Shown in pieces: positions 36,685 through 49,022 of a stretch of DNA of 64,000 nucleotides. The position numbers were made by a program, and so were the translations under genes. Numbering within the stretch: position 1 is the first letter of the stretch; every line of letters starts with the position of its first letter. The DNA comes from Phoronis australis (Eukaryota > Phoronida > Phoronidae): the NCBI GenBank assembly GCA_002633005.1, contig NMRA01000056.1:257165-321164 (forward strand). The letters run 5' to 3'. The notes beneath the pieces were generated by a model, which saw only the letters and a program-made list of their open reading frames with translations, had not been told where the DNA came from and ran no database searches.

Positions 36685-37075
36685 CATTCATATTTTCCAT
36701 CTACTGTCATGCACAGTAGATAAGAAAGTGCTCATATATCCAATCTTCAGTCAAGCACAGTGAATAAGATAAAGAAATTTTTGCATTCCAATCTTCAATC
36801 ATGTGCAGTGGATAAGATAAAGGATTTTTTCGTATTCCCATCTTCAATCATGTGCGGTAGATAAGATAAAGAAAATGCCTGTATTTCCGTCAATCATGCT
36901 CAGTAGATAAGATAAAGAAAATGCTAATATTTCCAATCTTCAATTGTGTGCAGTAGACAAGATAAAAAAGTGTTTGTTTTCAATCTTCAATCATGTGTAG
37001 TGGATAAGATGAAGTTGTGCAGTGGGGAAGATTTAAGAAAATAATCATATTTCCTATCCACAGTCATGTTCATGG
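36685..37075. repeat. minisatellite, 45-50-base unit with GATAAG motifs
   Basis: About seven tandem units plus a degenerate eighth. The spacing between successive GATAAG blocks is 45-50 bases. A typical unit holds CAATCTTCAATCATGTGCAG and TAGATAAGATAAAGAAA. Most units carry two overlapping WGATAR motifs, the binding consensus of GATA factors. Whether they are used is unknown. Confidence 0.9.
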
Positions 37076-37715
37076 AAAGAAACAGTTGGATTTATGTAAT
37101 AATGAGTTTGAACAATCTAATACAGCAAGTGAGATACTTTACTTCTAAGATGAGCATGTATAATGTCCACCTTTTAAATTTTTGTATCAGTAATAACAAT
37201 GAGTTCAACATTAGCAGTTTGAACTATTCCTGACCCAAGGGATTCTCGTCTGTTCCTAAATATCAAACTGGTATTCTATTGACGTAATACAAGTATTTTA
37301 CGTCATTGGTATTTGTACCATGCTTAGATCACCAGATTCTATGGAAGTTAATTAGTCATTACAAGTTACTTGACAAATGTACCATTTTGAACTTTTCTCA
37401 TGGCCATGCTCGGCTTACTCACCATTCCCGGTTATTTCCAAAATTTTCACTTTTAAGCGTCCATGCAGGTTTCCTTGTACAATTCTTGACGTGAAAGTGC
37501 CTAGTGTCTCTGTTTACACCTGTCTCCTTACAATTTTAGCTCCCAAAAGTAAGTGACGTTTGCCTTACTCGAGCAGAAAATAATCTTATTCTCTTGCTCA
37601 TTTACTGAAAGTGACAGAAAACGTTTCTTTTGGCTCATGCACATTCTGATATTTGTTACATCATTGCTAAATTCTATTAGTCGTTTTACACCAACCTCCA
37701 GTCTATTTATGTTGT

Positions 37716-37930
37716 CATGATGTTTCGGTCGGTCATTTCTCCAGCCATCTTCTGGTGGATGACTTCGTATTGCAGTGGTTAGAGTACTAGACCGATAATC
37801 TAAAAGTATCTAGTTCAATCCCACTGCTGGCCATAGGCCGCTATGTGTGTATAATACATCAGTGCTCGCTCTGTTTAGGAGGCAGTAACACCTGAAGATG
37901 GTCGTAGAAGTGGGTGACCGAAACTTCATG
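37716..37930 (+). mobile_element. inverted-repeat element with a tRNA-like core
   Basis: The left arm CATGATGTTTCGGTCGGTCA through CCATCTTCTGG (37716-37755) is matched in inverse by CCTGAAGATGGTCGTAGAAG through GTGACCGAAACTTCATG (37890-37930). Between the arms lies a tRNA-like segment: TTGCAGTGGTTAGAGTAC (A-box-like), an anticodon-arm-like region and AGTTCAATCCC (B-box-like, near 37812). It combines a SINE-type promoter head with terminal inverted repeats. No functional tRNA is called because acceptor-stem pairing is not evident. Confidence 0.6.
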
Positions 37931-38231
37931 CCAAAAATATAGAAGTTACCTTTTTGTAAGCAGAGCATGGCCAACTCATTAGATGAGTAATACTTGCATC
38001 AGAAAATTTAAAGATGTGTCACGTTACTAATCTTGTGTGCGTGATCACAAAATATTGGACGATTATGACGACTATGGGTATTAACCTAATCCTCTATTTG
38101 GATATGCACCCACTGTCTTCTCAAGATTTTTGTCTTAAGTGCTTATGCTCGGCTCAACGCCCACTCCCTGAGTTTTGAATTCCCCCATTTGAGTGCCGTG
38201 TGTGGTAACTCGAAAGAGTCCCGTCAATTAG

Positions 38232-38448
38232 CCATTCTCCACTTTTTTCACACAAAAATAATAGTCAAAACTATCTGTTTTTCAAAAGCAGCATTTCCTA
38301 CACATAACAGAAACCTTGCTACATCATGTTTTATGACGTCTACACAGTGCAAGTCATGCCAGTAACAGATTTAAATTTTTCTAATATTTAGTTTTGTGAA
38401 GAATTTGACAGAATAGGATTTCACTTGTTCGCCATATTGTGTGCTAAA
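38232..38448 (+). repeat. dispersed repeat family A, copy 4
   Basis: Nearly full-length: ATTCTCCACTTTTTTCACAC, then CATCATGTTTTATGACGTCT, then the 3' core TTTGACAGAATAGGATTTCA and TTGTTCGCCATATTGTGTGC. Confidence 0.75.
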
Positions 38449-38659
38449 CGCAAGCGAAGAAGTGCTGTATCTAACTCACATGCACTGTGTGGTGTATTTT
38501 CTCATCCCATTGAGTTATACTATTGGTTATCCTTATCTCTTAGGCAAATTTGATAATAGGCCCTCCATTGATTCTTATGCACTCACAGTTCCATGTGAGA
38601 ACACAGAGTTACCACAGTGATGTATTGTGTAGTTAATGTAGTGTGGATCGATGAAGGAA

Positions 38660-38667
38660 TGACGTCA
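38660..38667. promoter_or_regulatory. CRE-like palindrome
   Basis: A perfect TGACGTCA in ordinary intronic sequence. It could bind CREB/ATF factors, but one such site per window is expected by chance. Confidence 0.2.
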
Positions 38668-40840
38668 TAGCCTGTAGTGTGTGTTATTACCGTACAAAAT
38701 TGTGGCAGTCTGGCTTTGTGTTTAATACTATTTAACAGCAAGGCATCATGTCACCTGGGGATAGGCATGTGATCTGTATAGGTGTTTCAAGATTTCGTAG
38801 CCCTTAAGGGCCTTGCCTGTGTAGTAAACATGTCTAGTTGGGTTTTATGTCCAGCTCTGTTCTTATGTTTGGCTGATTAATAAGTAGCAGATGCACCTGG
38901 GGGTGTGAGGGGGGGTGCACACCCAAAAAATGCATAACTGAGAAAGAGTAGGAAATGATGATAAACGAGCTGTTTTGGCCATTTGACATAGCGTCCTTTT
39001 CAGTTGCTTTTACTAAAAATGTATAGCCTCTTGAGACTACGCTGATTTTTAGGGTGATGCTTCTCAAATCAATGTTGACAATGAATAGCACCTTTTTTAA
39101 CCTGCTGAATTCTTTAAAGAACATGGCAGTGGGAGAATCCCCTGACAAGGTCTATTTTCTGCAAGCACATCAGTCAGTCAAACCTGACTGCAGTGCGCAG
39201 ATGTAAGAAGTTAAAATGGCAAGGTCACGCAACTTTTGTCTCTATACATTAGAAGTGAAGTCGTGTGATCACACCAGTTTTTCTGGCAAGTGTCTTCCGT
39301 CGGCAATATCATGTACAAGGGCCTCAGAATTTGGATTTTGTGAACCAGTTTAATGCCAGTTGTTAGTGGAGAAAAAAATTGTGTCTATGGAAGGCAGTGC
39401 ATGCCTTCTCTATATCATCCAACTGTGGTAATCTCCTGGTGTATATCTGTACATCAATCAAATACCATGACATCTCACATGCCTGCCTTCAGGGGACCCC
39501 CTATGTGATAGTAGGTGACGTCAAAACTGTGGTAAACAAACCGCACTACACTACAGCCAACATGTAGGCCTCTAGTCAGCCAGCATGTAGTATTGTCATG
39601 ACATCATCCTATTACCCTAGCCTGATAGTCTCCTGGATTCATCTTGTATCAGGTGACAATCGATAGCTGCTTTTTAACCTACATCACAGCGTGATAGTTA
39701 ACAGTTTTTGGGTTTTTTTTATTCTGGTGGCTCAGCTGTTTTGGCCCTTCCTCGTTTCCAACCATGCGATGGGCATCTAAGTCAGTGACATTGCATTATT
39801 GGTATGAAGTGAGCGTTTGCCCTGGAATTTTGGTGTCTTTCTAGAATTCACTTAAAGCGGCTACAAACCCGGCTGCCATCTCAAGAGCACCCGCCATTGT
39901 GAAATTGGTCTTAAATTGTTGCTTAGTCAAGTTGCAGAGAATTTCAGTGCTTTGAGAGAACTGACAGTTGCTCGTGAGATCATGCTCACCTTTCATTGCC
40001 ATGGTCGGTCATTTTATACGTCCAGGGCTTCATCAGAAATTTGCTTCTTGGAGGGAATGTATGACGATGTATGGACACTAAAGCTTACCAATACTTCAAA
40101 ATAGCTTGGGAAAGTCCTGAACTTCTGAAGATTAGTTGAATGCCTAATTGGTCGAAGAAACTTAGTTGATGCAATAGTTAAACTGTAAAAGCATTGTGGG
40201 AAATCAGTTGCTCATCTCGGATTGGTGTACAATGGGGTTTGTACTTAAGTTTGTTTTCCTCAACTGTGGTATTCAACAGGGTAGACGACTCATGTACTTT
40301 ATGAGATCAACATGAGCATCCTATTTTTGGTAGTGTTTAACCTTTGGTTTATGTGCCCTCCACTCGAGCAAAAAATAAAGAATGAAAAGAGTATAAAAAT
40401 CTTGGAACTGTCTCCTGTGCATTGTTCAATTGGCTTCTATATTAAGAAGTTCCAATAATTTGGATATCTGATCGTTTTAATTGTGGAAGTCTCTTTGACC
40501 AGAATAGTAATTTCCAAAATAGTAATTTGATGAGATTTATTGCCCCATTACCATGAGCCTTGCTGATGACGTACTAAGTACCAACTGTTTATACTTAGGC
40601 ATCCTGTGGCTACTTTGCACCTTGTTATCTACTATGAAACAGCGGCTGTGCACTTTAGAATAATATACACTATGTGTTTGACATTGTTTTTAGAGTCACA
40701 GAGGTCTGGGGCCACAGACTGATTTTGTGGAGTGTGACCTTGAATGAGTTTCCTGTATCTTTGTTTTTCATTCTGGAAACATGTAGAGCCTGTCTGGTCA
40801 GTTGACTTCTGGAGACACCAGGCACACACATGGGCACACA

Positions 40841-40842
<2 letters not shown>

Positions 40843-40920
<78 letters not shown>
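40843..40920. repeat. (CA)39 microsatellite
   Basis: An uninterrupted dinucleotide repeat of 78 bases. It is preceded by imperfect CACACA runs from about 40822. Open frames of alternating Cys-Val and Thr-His across it are artefacts of the repeat. Confidence 0.98.
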
Positions 40921-40924
<4 letters not shown>

Positions 40925-41030
40925 ATAGACTCCAGGTGAAGATCTTCAAGTCTGGGATGGTTTTCAGGTATTGGATAAAAGCTTAATCAAACATGATGGT
41001 AGTCTTGAAAGCAGGCACAAGAACAAATTT

Positions 41031-41458
41031 AGTGCCGTTTACACTTCAAAAGTTGAAACGGATCAACTGACATGGAACGAGTTGTTCTAGTGTGTAAACG
41101 GGACTCCTGACACAGAGCAAATTGACACCGCGGTGACAAATTGTGCCACCTGTTTGTGAGGTAGAGCAATTTGCACCCGAACATCTTGCTCCGTGTCAAT
41201 TATATGTCTAACCGCGAAATTGGGGCAAGACGGAAAGGATCATCTCTACTACACTTGCCTAATGACCTATGTACGGATTCTTTGTCATTGCATTACTCTC
41301 GTCATTTGTAAACCTGCGCATGTGTGATCCAGTCTCTCCAGCCTGCAATTTCCGTTTTGCCACAGTTAGTGAGTTGTGTGTGTAAACGGCTGCTTGACAC
41401 GAGTCAATTTCCTCCGTGTCAGTTACGCTTGGCCAAAAGTTGATGTCTAAACAGGACT
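41031..41458. mobile_element. MITE-like element, ~430 bases
   Basis: AGTGCCGTTTACACTTCAAA at the left is matched in inverse by AAAGTTGATGTCTAAACAGG then ACT at the right. Inner motifs around GACACAGAGCAAATTGACAC and TTGACACGAGTCAATTTCCT also pair in inverse. It resembles the element at 14045. There is no coding potential. Confidence 0.6.
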
Positions 41459-42326
41459 AAAGTATCCTTATAAATTTGGTGGATTCCGCTTTTTGTATTG
41501 CTCAATAGTTAATCACTCCTAGTGAAACAATAGAATTTAGGTAAATGCGTCAATAAGTGATTTTTTTAAATACAACATTGTGGTAAAGCTTCTTCCAGTT
41601 GGTGAAATTAATTTTATCAAATTTAACAACAAAAATCAGTTGTAAGCGGAATTGTACATGTAGTTAGCAGAGTTGCCATTGTAGGACTGTTGCCTAGCAA
41701 CAAAGTTCGGTGTATTTATATCAAGACAATGAGCTGTGGAAAGTGATAGTGCGACTATCACCTTGGGACATTCTGCTTCACACAATGGCAAGCATCAAAT
41801 TCTGGGATTTAGTTTTTTTGATGGTCACAAAAAATTCTGTCATGAAATTATATTCATGACAACAGCAGTTCTTGTTTTCCATGGTTACAATGTGGTCAGA
41901 ATGACGCTCATTTGTGTTATTTTTGGCTTCATTCTAATTCTATTTTCTAATAATTCCGTGAAATCGTTATGTTGAGAAGTGTTATCGTTGTTATCACCTT
42001 ATTATCGTGGCCTTTCCGGAATCTTCCTCACTTTCCTTGGTCATTTGTGCCCACGTTTCCTGCGTTCACCTGTTGCGGACACGTAGCACCTTGGTAAATT
42101 GCACATCTGGACTTAAGTACCTGACACCACCGCCTCTCACACCACACGTCATTATGCTGTGTGAAATTTTAGGTTTTTAATGAGGGAGATTCACATTGAT
42201 ATCGTGTTGAGCCAAAGCTGTGTTTTAATCTAGGAGCAATATACTCTGGGAATGTTTTCTTTTAATACAGTTTAAATTATTGCCATGGGGAGGCAGCTAA
42301 TGACATAGAGTAGATTTTCTTCATAT

Positions 42327-42560
42327 TAGAACACAATATGGGGGAACAGCAAAATTCTATTTTGTCAAAATTTTCAATAAAAGTAAACAAGGAAACATTA
42401 TATTACTTTCATTATTTGAAAATTTGGTATAACATGGCTGGCATCAACAAACACACAGTGAAATTTTGAACATTTTTGGCAAACTGAACATTTGAAACAT
42501 GAAAATATTACAGTTTTGTCCATTGTTATTATTCCAATTTGAACAAACTTTACCAGATGC
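42327..42560 (-). repeat. dispersed repeat family A, copy 5 (inverted)
   Basis: On the - strand the core reads ATTTTGACAAAATAGAATTT then a diverged GCTGTTCCCCCATATTGTGT. The upstream part lies toward 42560 and is poorly conserved. Confidence 0.55.
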
Positions 42561-43480
42561 CAAATTGGTTATTACATGATAAATATGGTAGAGTAGTCTT
42601 ATGTTAAATAACAATCCACATCTAAGTAATTAATTTCAAGAAATCTACCTCTTACTGAAGGTGGTAGATTTCAACAGTCCTCGATGGGATGTTTTTATTG
42701 AGAAAATACTTAATTTGTACTCTAGTTGACTAGGTAATAGATAATAGATGTGACTGAAGAGTCATCATTTCAATTGAAATATCCAGCTAATTGCCAATTC
42801 CAATTGAATCTACCACATAGCAGTCATCGTTACGATTTTTATTTAAAAAAATTCATATTAGATCTAGTTCATTTAAGTTAGTAACAGATAACAACTGTGT
42901 GGAAGGAATCTCCCTTTTAATTAAAAACCCAGTCCTGGCTAATTATCATTTCCTATTGAGTCTGCCACCTACTAAAGGTCATAGGTCAGCAGTCATTGAC
43001 GTACTTGGGTAGACCACAGTCAAATAATCTCTGCTATGGCCACAAGTTGTTATTGTTTCTCCATAGAGCTTATTGACTTAGTTATGCAGTGAAGTTTGCC
43101 TTGTGCTAGCAGAACCTTGGGAATGTGATCGTGTTTAGGACAGTGTGTACGTTCCCGCCTATCGAGTATCGGAAATTGCAAAAAACGTCACCAAGGAGTT
43201 GTTTTCAAGCAAACATTGGAATTGTGAAATCAAAACGGAACCATTGCGAGGCGTTTGCGCAGAATGGATGTTCCTTCGATTGTCTGGGAAATTTTCGTCT
43301 TTGAGACTCCGTGTGTTGTACATTCTAGACTTCTCTGCCTTTGACGCAATAGTTTTGTTCTTAAGGTTTGGCTATTTCTTATTGATGCCGAGTCAGTGCG
43401 CTAAAGGGATTATGACGCCGAAGTTCATGAAGCTTTGAGACTAGCTGCTCAACTGACATTTCTGGAGTTACGAAGAAGAA

Positions 43481-43595
43481 TATAAAGCTGGTATATTGCA
43501 GATGCATGAATAAAACAGAAGTTGAAAGCTGACTGGATTCACTGGGACAACGTTGCTCTGTGATATTGTTTGGTTCTCGGGTCAACTATGGGACT
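43481..43595 (+). promoter_or_regulatory. candidate TATA promoter and tiny PDE4 first exon
   Basis: Weak candidate. TATAAA at 43481 is followed 107 bases later by ATGGGACT|GTAAGT. The ATG (43588) has A at -3 and G at +4, and the donor is a full consensus. Two codons plus two bases put it in the phase of the UCR1 exon at 58117, which would give MGL-HAEDLIV. The 300 bases before it (43145-43440) have more CpG than the surroundings. Short upstream ATG frames exist near 43500. Chance occurrence cannot be excluded. Confidence 0.2.
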
Positions 43596-45566
43596 GTAAG
43601 TCACGTGTCATTTTAGACTGTTTTTTTTTCTGGCAACTGGTAACTTCATAGAAATGTCTGTGTCCATGTCATGCAGCCTGCGTTTTTCAAATTTGTAAAC
43701 TATGAAATTGTGTGTCATTAGAAATTCCATGATAATTTTAGGAACATGCCCGGGATCATTACCGTGTAAAAAATTCATTGATACTTTGTGAATCAAAGGG
43801 TGCATTAAAATTGTGCCTTAATCTTGCGTCGAATAACATGCATTGTGTCCATGTTCATATACAACAACAGTGTAAAGTGGCTGATCAAAACTAAAGCATC
43901 TTTGACCGAAACAACAATGTTTGTAACATGGCGTCCAGTGTTTTGTGAAATTCAGATTTAACTGTGGGTTGTGTTTATCTAAATGAAAACGCATTTAACC
44001 ATCAGCGATTTCTTTTTGCATAATATACTGTGGTAGCAGATGGAATCTCATACCCCCTAATGAATCAAACTCTGACAGGAAATGTTAACGTGGTCCTAAG
44101 TTCTCCAAATTGGCCGATTGATTTGATGCCCTGTTGGTATGAATATTCAGAGCCATAGCCACGTTATTCGAAGACTGCCTCTGATTTCTTCACTCTTCTG
44201 CATGTACTCGTACTGGAACTCTTGACCTCGGAGTATTGGAACGTGTCAAACATGAACTCTCTTTTGCCACTTCTTGCGTCAGCAATGCCTTCTGTGGAAT
44301 CTGTTACAATTGAGCTGATGTTTTCTGTGAATTCTATTAAATCAAGGCAGTTATAATGCCATTTGAATCTTGTGGACATTTTTATGTAGTTGATAATACC
44401 GTTTTACACCCCCTGTTATCAGATAGTAAAAACATACTGTGGAAGGAGTCCTTGTGATTCTGTTGATCAAGTCGTAAAGGTGATAATAAACATGTCATTG
44501 GTCAACCTGTCAAAGGTCACTCTATTTGCATCATCCAGTTGGGTTTTAAAAGATGTACCCTAAAAGAAAAACAAGCCGTAAAATGGCATTTAATGGCATG
44601 ATTTGCTTAGAATTATGGATATCCTGTGTTCCTTATTAGGGGAGTGCTGCATCAACAGCAGGTACACAATCCGCATAGACATAAGTTAGATGTATTGGGG
44701 AAATTGAGACTAATTTTTTCAATTAAGGTAAAACCATGGTCTTGGTATATTATACATAAATTTCTTTACATCTTAGCAAACTCATGTCAGTAGTGGGCAT
44801 AGTTAGAGAAGTTCCATGACACTTAGATTTTTTTCTGGTCCAAATAGAATCTCATTGCCATCACTGTTGTAATTTGTAATTAAAATTGGCGTGTTTATTG
44901 GAAGCAGGTGCATAGTTTTATAATAACAGCTATGAAGCAGTCAAAACAACAGCCATTCTATAAACACTGAAATTATTGGATATTATTATTACTATTACGG
45001 ATAATGAAGAAAGATATATTTTGGAGGCTTCCGATTTATTCATACCCTACTTTGAAAATCATCTTGATCTTCATGCCAACAGACCTGTCAAGTTTCCTCA
45101 ATGGACATCAGCAGTGCCATCTGTTGCCGAGCATGGTACATCTGCTATTGCCTCTGTGAAGATAATAGCAGAATGTGTTTCTGTCATAATAGTTAAATTT
45201 CCATCAGTGAAGGTGTCGCATGACGTTCTTGTAGTTAAGGTTAGTGTCACATGGCATTTACTATGTCTTTGGCCTGTTAAATTTCTGTTTGACGTTTTTT
45301 TTAGTTTGTTTCATGGTGTTTTAACGACCTTCCTGTCTATAGTACGAAAACCTGTTTTTTATTGTGTTACGATACACCTGTTTCTGTAAAACCATTCATA
45401 CAGGGCAGCAAAAGTTCAGGAACAGTTTAAACTAACAGGGTATGTTTGTTGGCATACACACCCTAGAGGTATAAACCATGGTTGGCAGACCAGACCCGGT
45501 GGGCCGCTTTTATTAACATATACCCGGTAGTTATTCTTTTTTTTGTCGCCATCTACTGTGAAATCT

Positions 45567-45800
45567 CACCAATTTAGGACACAATATGGCCAGCAAGTGA
45601 AATTTTATTTTCTCATTTTTTTAATGTAGCACCAAATATTTTGTGTATTCAAGTTCTGAACCTTAAGTTAGTGTCTGACAATGGTTTGAGAAGATGTGGC
45701 TAATTCGTAACACAGTTAGAAACCCTTGAAAAAACACAAAAAAGCCTATTTTAGAAAAAAATTTTGTCGTAATTATTTAGATAGTTACTAAAGGTATGGT
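45567..45800 (-). repeat. dispersed repeat family A, copy 6 (inverted)
   Basis: On the - strand the core reads AAAATAAAATTTCACTTGCT then GGCCATATTGTGTCCTAAAT and TGGTGAGATTTCACAGTAG. Poorly conserved upstream part. Confidence 0.65.
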
Positions 45801-46179
45801 AAATAGTCTGCATTTTAATATTCAAAATGTCGGATAATGCTCTCAATAAAATAAACATTGAGAAAATGTCTTCATCCTTTGACATAATTTACGCTCAATT
45901 CCTATTGTAAAATAAAAAAATCAAAGTATTTTAGCAATGTAACAAGTTAAAAAGTCCACGATAACGGAAAATGGCTGTTAGGCAATTAATTTGTGCAAAA
46001 TAATTTAAGAGAATTTGGGGAAGTCGTTAGGATTGAACGCTAGATGGCTGCCACAGGCACAGGTTGTGTTACACAAGGTCTGGTCCAACCTGTGATTGGT
46101 TATAAGATACTTTTCTCCTATTAATGGTTACTAAATGTGTGGTGCATTGTGGTGTTACTTGGGCGATGGTATGGTTCAA

Positions 46180-46285
46180 GAATTCTCCACTTGTTTCGCA
46201 GAAAATTAATTGGCAACCAATCTTTTTTCATCTTTGTATTTGTGGAGAATATTGACAAAATAGAATTTCACTTATCGGCCCTAGT
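46180..46285 (+). repeat. dispersed repeat family A, copy 7 (shortened)
   Basis: ATTCTCCACTTGTTTCGCAG is followed after about 60 bases by ATTGACAAAATAGAATTTCA and CTTATCGGCC. The middle is deleted relative to copies 2 and 4. Confidence 0.7.
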
Positions 46286-46954
46286 ACAGTTAAGGGCCCG
46301 GTCACAAGGAACTGGTTCTCAAAATGTTCGAGCTCATCTTAACATTTTGACAAAATGGGGGAGGTAAGGATTGAAACGTGCCTCAAATGACATCCATGGG
46401 ATTCTTTCTTAGACTTTGGAATGCTTCATTGGCTACCACTTTGTTCTTGTGTCGAGATCAGAGAGGATCTAAACGATCATATGGTTAAATGGCAAAGGCA
46501 GGTACTTTGTTCATCAAAAACTGTCTGTGTCTTGTGATTCTATTGATGAATGTTATTGAACAATCCCTGCAGTTTCCTTCTGTGTAACCTAGTCACAGTC
46601 TATTCATTAGAGTACACATCTCTTGCCTTCAATGCCCATTCAGGTTTCAATCCTTTGTACCCAGCATTTGGTGTTGGTTTAAGCTAGATGTCAATATTGG
46701 CACTGGCTCAGAACTAGCTAAAGTATCCCTGTAGTCCTCCACTCAGCTGACAATGTGATTGCTCAATGAACCTAGTGCTATTACGTCAATACTCAGCATA
46801 TTTGTTTTCACTGGACTGTTTGCAGTGTGCATCTCTTTCAAAGTACAACAAACAGCTTTGAAGAGATGTTTTCATCCAGCATTGACTCTGTCTCTCTCCA
46901 GTGGCATTGTTGTGTGATTGATTTCTTTTGTGACATGTGAATGCTGGTTATTAT

Positions 46955-47000
46955 ATATATGTGTGTGTGTATGAGTGTGTGAGTGTTGAGTGTGCATGCT
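46955..47000. repeat. TA/GT-rich simple sequence
   Basis: ATATATATGTGTGTGTGTAT followed by GAGTGTGTGAGTGTTGAGTG. Imperfect simple repeat. Confidence 0.85.
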
Positions 47001-48252
47001 TTTAGTAGGTGTAGGTTGATACAGCCAGGTGTCATTTGGCCTGGCCACTGTGGAGTAATAGTGATGGTTTGGATGTCATAATGTTGACCAGGATGACCTG
47101 TGTGACAAGCTGGATAGTCCACCTATGAAATATGAGGTGTAGCTGTGTATTCCTATGGATGATACGTACAGAAGAAGGTAATTTGACTGTGCCATTGTCA
47201 CTGACAGCTCCACCATCGGTGTTGGGGTGTTGTAACAGACGAAAAGACTGAGAAGTGTGGCTGTCCCCCAGTTTTGCTCGTTGAGAGAACTGATTTGAAA
47301 GCATGTAATGTTCTGTGCTTGTCTGTCAGAAGACGACTGCTTACTTTATAGTTATTAGGTCACTGATTTGTGCACTTGGGAAGAACCAAGTATGTTTTTG
47401 CTTGAGACCAGGCCTAATAATTTGATTTGACCTGGAGTTTCAAATTGCTCTGGAACCAGTCTGTTGTGCTGCCGAGTGAACAGACTGTAGTTTAGGTGAG
47501 AGGAGAGCTTGTGAGCTGATAGACATTTGCTGAAATAGCAGTGACATGTCACTAGATGGCGCAACAGGGCAGTTGATGGACAGTCACTTCTGCATGTAAA
47601 GATCTAGTGCAGTGCGGTATTTTCTAGGTTTTTTATAAATTCTTAGTGACTGTCAAACTGCTACTGTTGTGTGGAAGGCTATCCAAAAAATTCACACAAA
47701 AATGTCCAAATGTCTTAAAATACCTGTGAACAAAAGAAACTGCATTCTCTCCCTATCAATTGAGCCTGTCTTGCAAACCACAATTAGAAATTGGGTCAGG
47801 CAAAATACATTTTTGGCCAAAATTGGATATTTTTCTAGAACAGTCCTACATAGGCTAAAAATCTTCAGGTGATTGAAAAGGTCTATTGTTGATTCAACAG
47901 TGGTCCAAAATCAACCCTTTGAACCATTCAATGTGCTGTTAAACTTTTGTGCTGCATGTTTTTATTCCTGTTGTCGATATTAATATGTAGTCTCAGGCCC
48001 GTATACTTCTGCTATTATCAGTTTAAAAAATGAAAAATGCGCATTTGAATAAAATTAAGTATAAGCTGGACTTCACTTTGTTTTGATAACTACAAATGAA
48101 AATTTAATTGGGCCTTTTACTTAATGTAATACAATTATAGGATTCCATTTCTGTTACAAACAAGACTATCAAAACCATCATCGTTGCAAGAAGAAAACGA
48201 TTTAAAGTTAATTGCAGTTGGCCAACTCTAAAATTGTGAATTTGAAAATGAG

Positions 48253-48322
48253 TTGCTGGCTCATTTGCCACTAATGCGAGATCAGATGAGCATGATAATG
48301 TTTTTTTATTCTCCACAGCGCT
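48253..48322 (+). repeat. dispersed repeat, copy 2 of a pair
   Basis: Partner of 8617-8690: GGCTCATTTGCCACTAATGC, GATGAGC, ATAATGTTT and CAGCGCTT in the same order. Confidence 0.5.
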
Positions 48323-48652
48323 TCAGTTCTACATTGACAGCCAAACAGTGGCGAAACATAGCTTTAATTTCCTTAGTCCTGTTTACAGTTCAGAGCTTGG
48401 AAATAGGGGAAATTTGTTAACATTATTGATGAATGTAATATGCCTATACATTTGAGCTTGGCGCACTAAGCCGTCAGTCAGCTGATTGGGGAGTAAGCTG
48501 GTTTCCTGCACCAAAATTCTTGATAGAGCTTGCTGGTTTTGCATCTTGAGCTTGTTTTTGTGCTGGACTCTTATTGGTTAGAGAACCCCAATGTTGGGTT
48601 AAATGCTGATGGAACACAATCAAAGCTGTTGCCTGTGTTAGTGCTCTCTGTA

Positions 48653-49022
48653 GTGCCGTCCACACACCGACTTACCCTAGAACAAGTTACTCCTGGACCG
48701 AGTTGTCGCTAGGTTTGGGGGCTGTTCGGATGCTACTTTAACTAGTGCAACTTACCCCACTTGTGACAACTTATTTCACATTATTGAGTTGGGGTAACTT
48801 GTTCTAGGGTAACCTGTGCCACTTGTCATCGCTGCGTGGCCACAAGAGAGTGGGGTTGGGTGCGGTTACGTGCAGACAGGTTGTCTCTTGCGTGCTGCAT
48901 TAGGTGTTGATTGTCGTACACAGAGCGACAACTTTCGTTTTACCCTAGTCATCGGATATGTGTAGGGCAAGTTACACTAGTACAAGTTGTTCTAGGCTAG
49001 GCTGTGTGTGGACGTGGATGGG
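48653..49022. mobile_element. MITE-like element, family E copy 2
   Basis: GTGCCGTCCACACACCGACT then TACCCTAGAACAAGTT at the left is matched in inverse by AGTACAAGTTGTTCTAGGCT then AGGCTGTGTGTGGACGTG at the right, arms of about 38 bases. Further inner inverted motifs such as GGGGTAACTTGTTCTAGGGT repeat. It aligns with 25213-25510. There is no coding potential. Confidence 0.75.

Noticed and set aside
37760-37835. tRNA gene
   Set aside because: A- and B-box-like motifs are present but no acceptor stem pairs convincingly, and the segment sits between inverted repeats. Called an element instead.
40632-40986. Frames encoding Cys-Val and Thr-His repeats
   Set aside because: Translation of the (CA)39 microsatellite.
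44976-45389. Longest open frame in the window (137 codons, + strand)
   Set aside because: No recognisable motif. The last third is a run of hydrophobic residues from T-rich DNA, there is no splice or promoter context, and a frame of this length can arise by chance in 64 kb of six-frame sequence.
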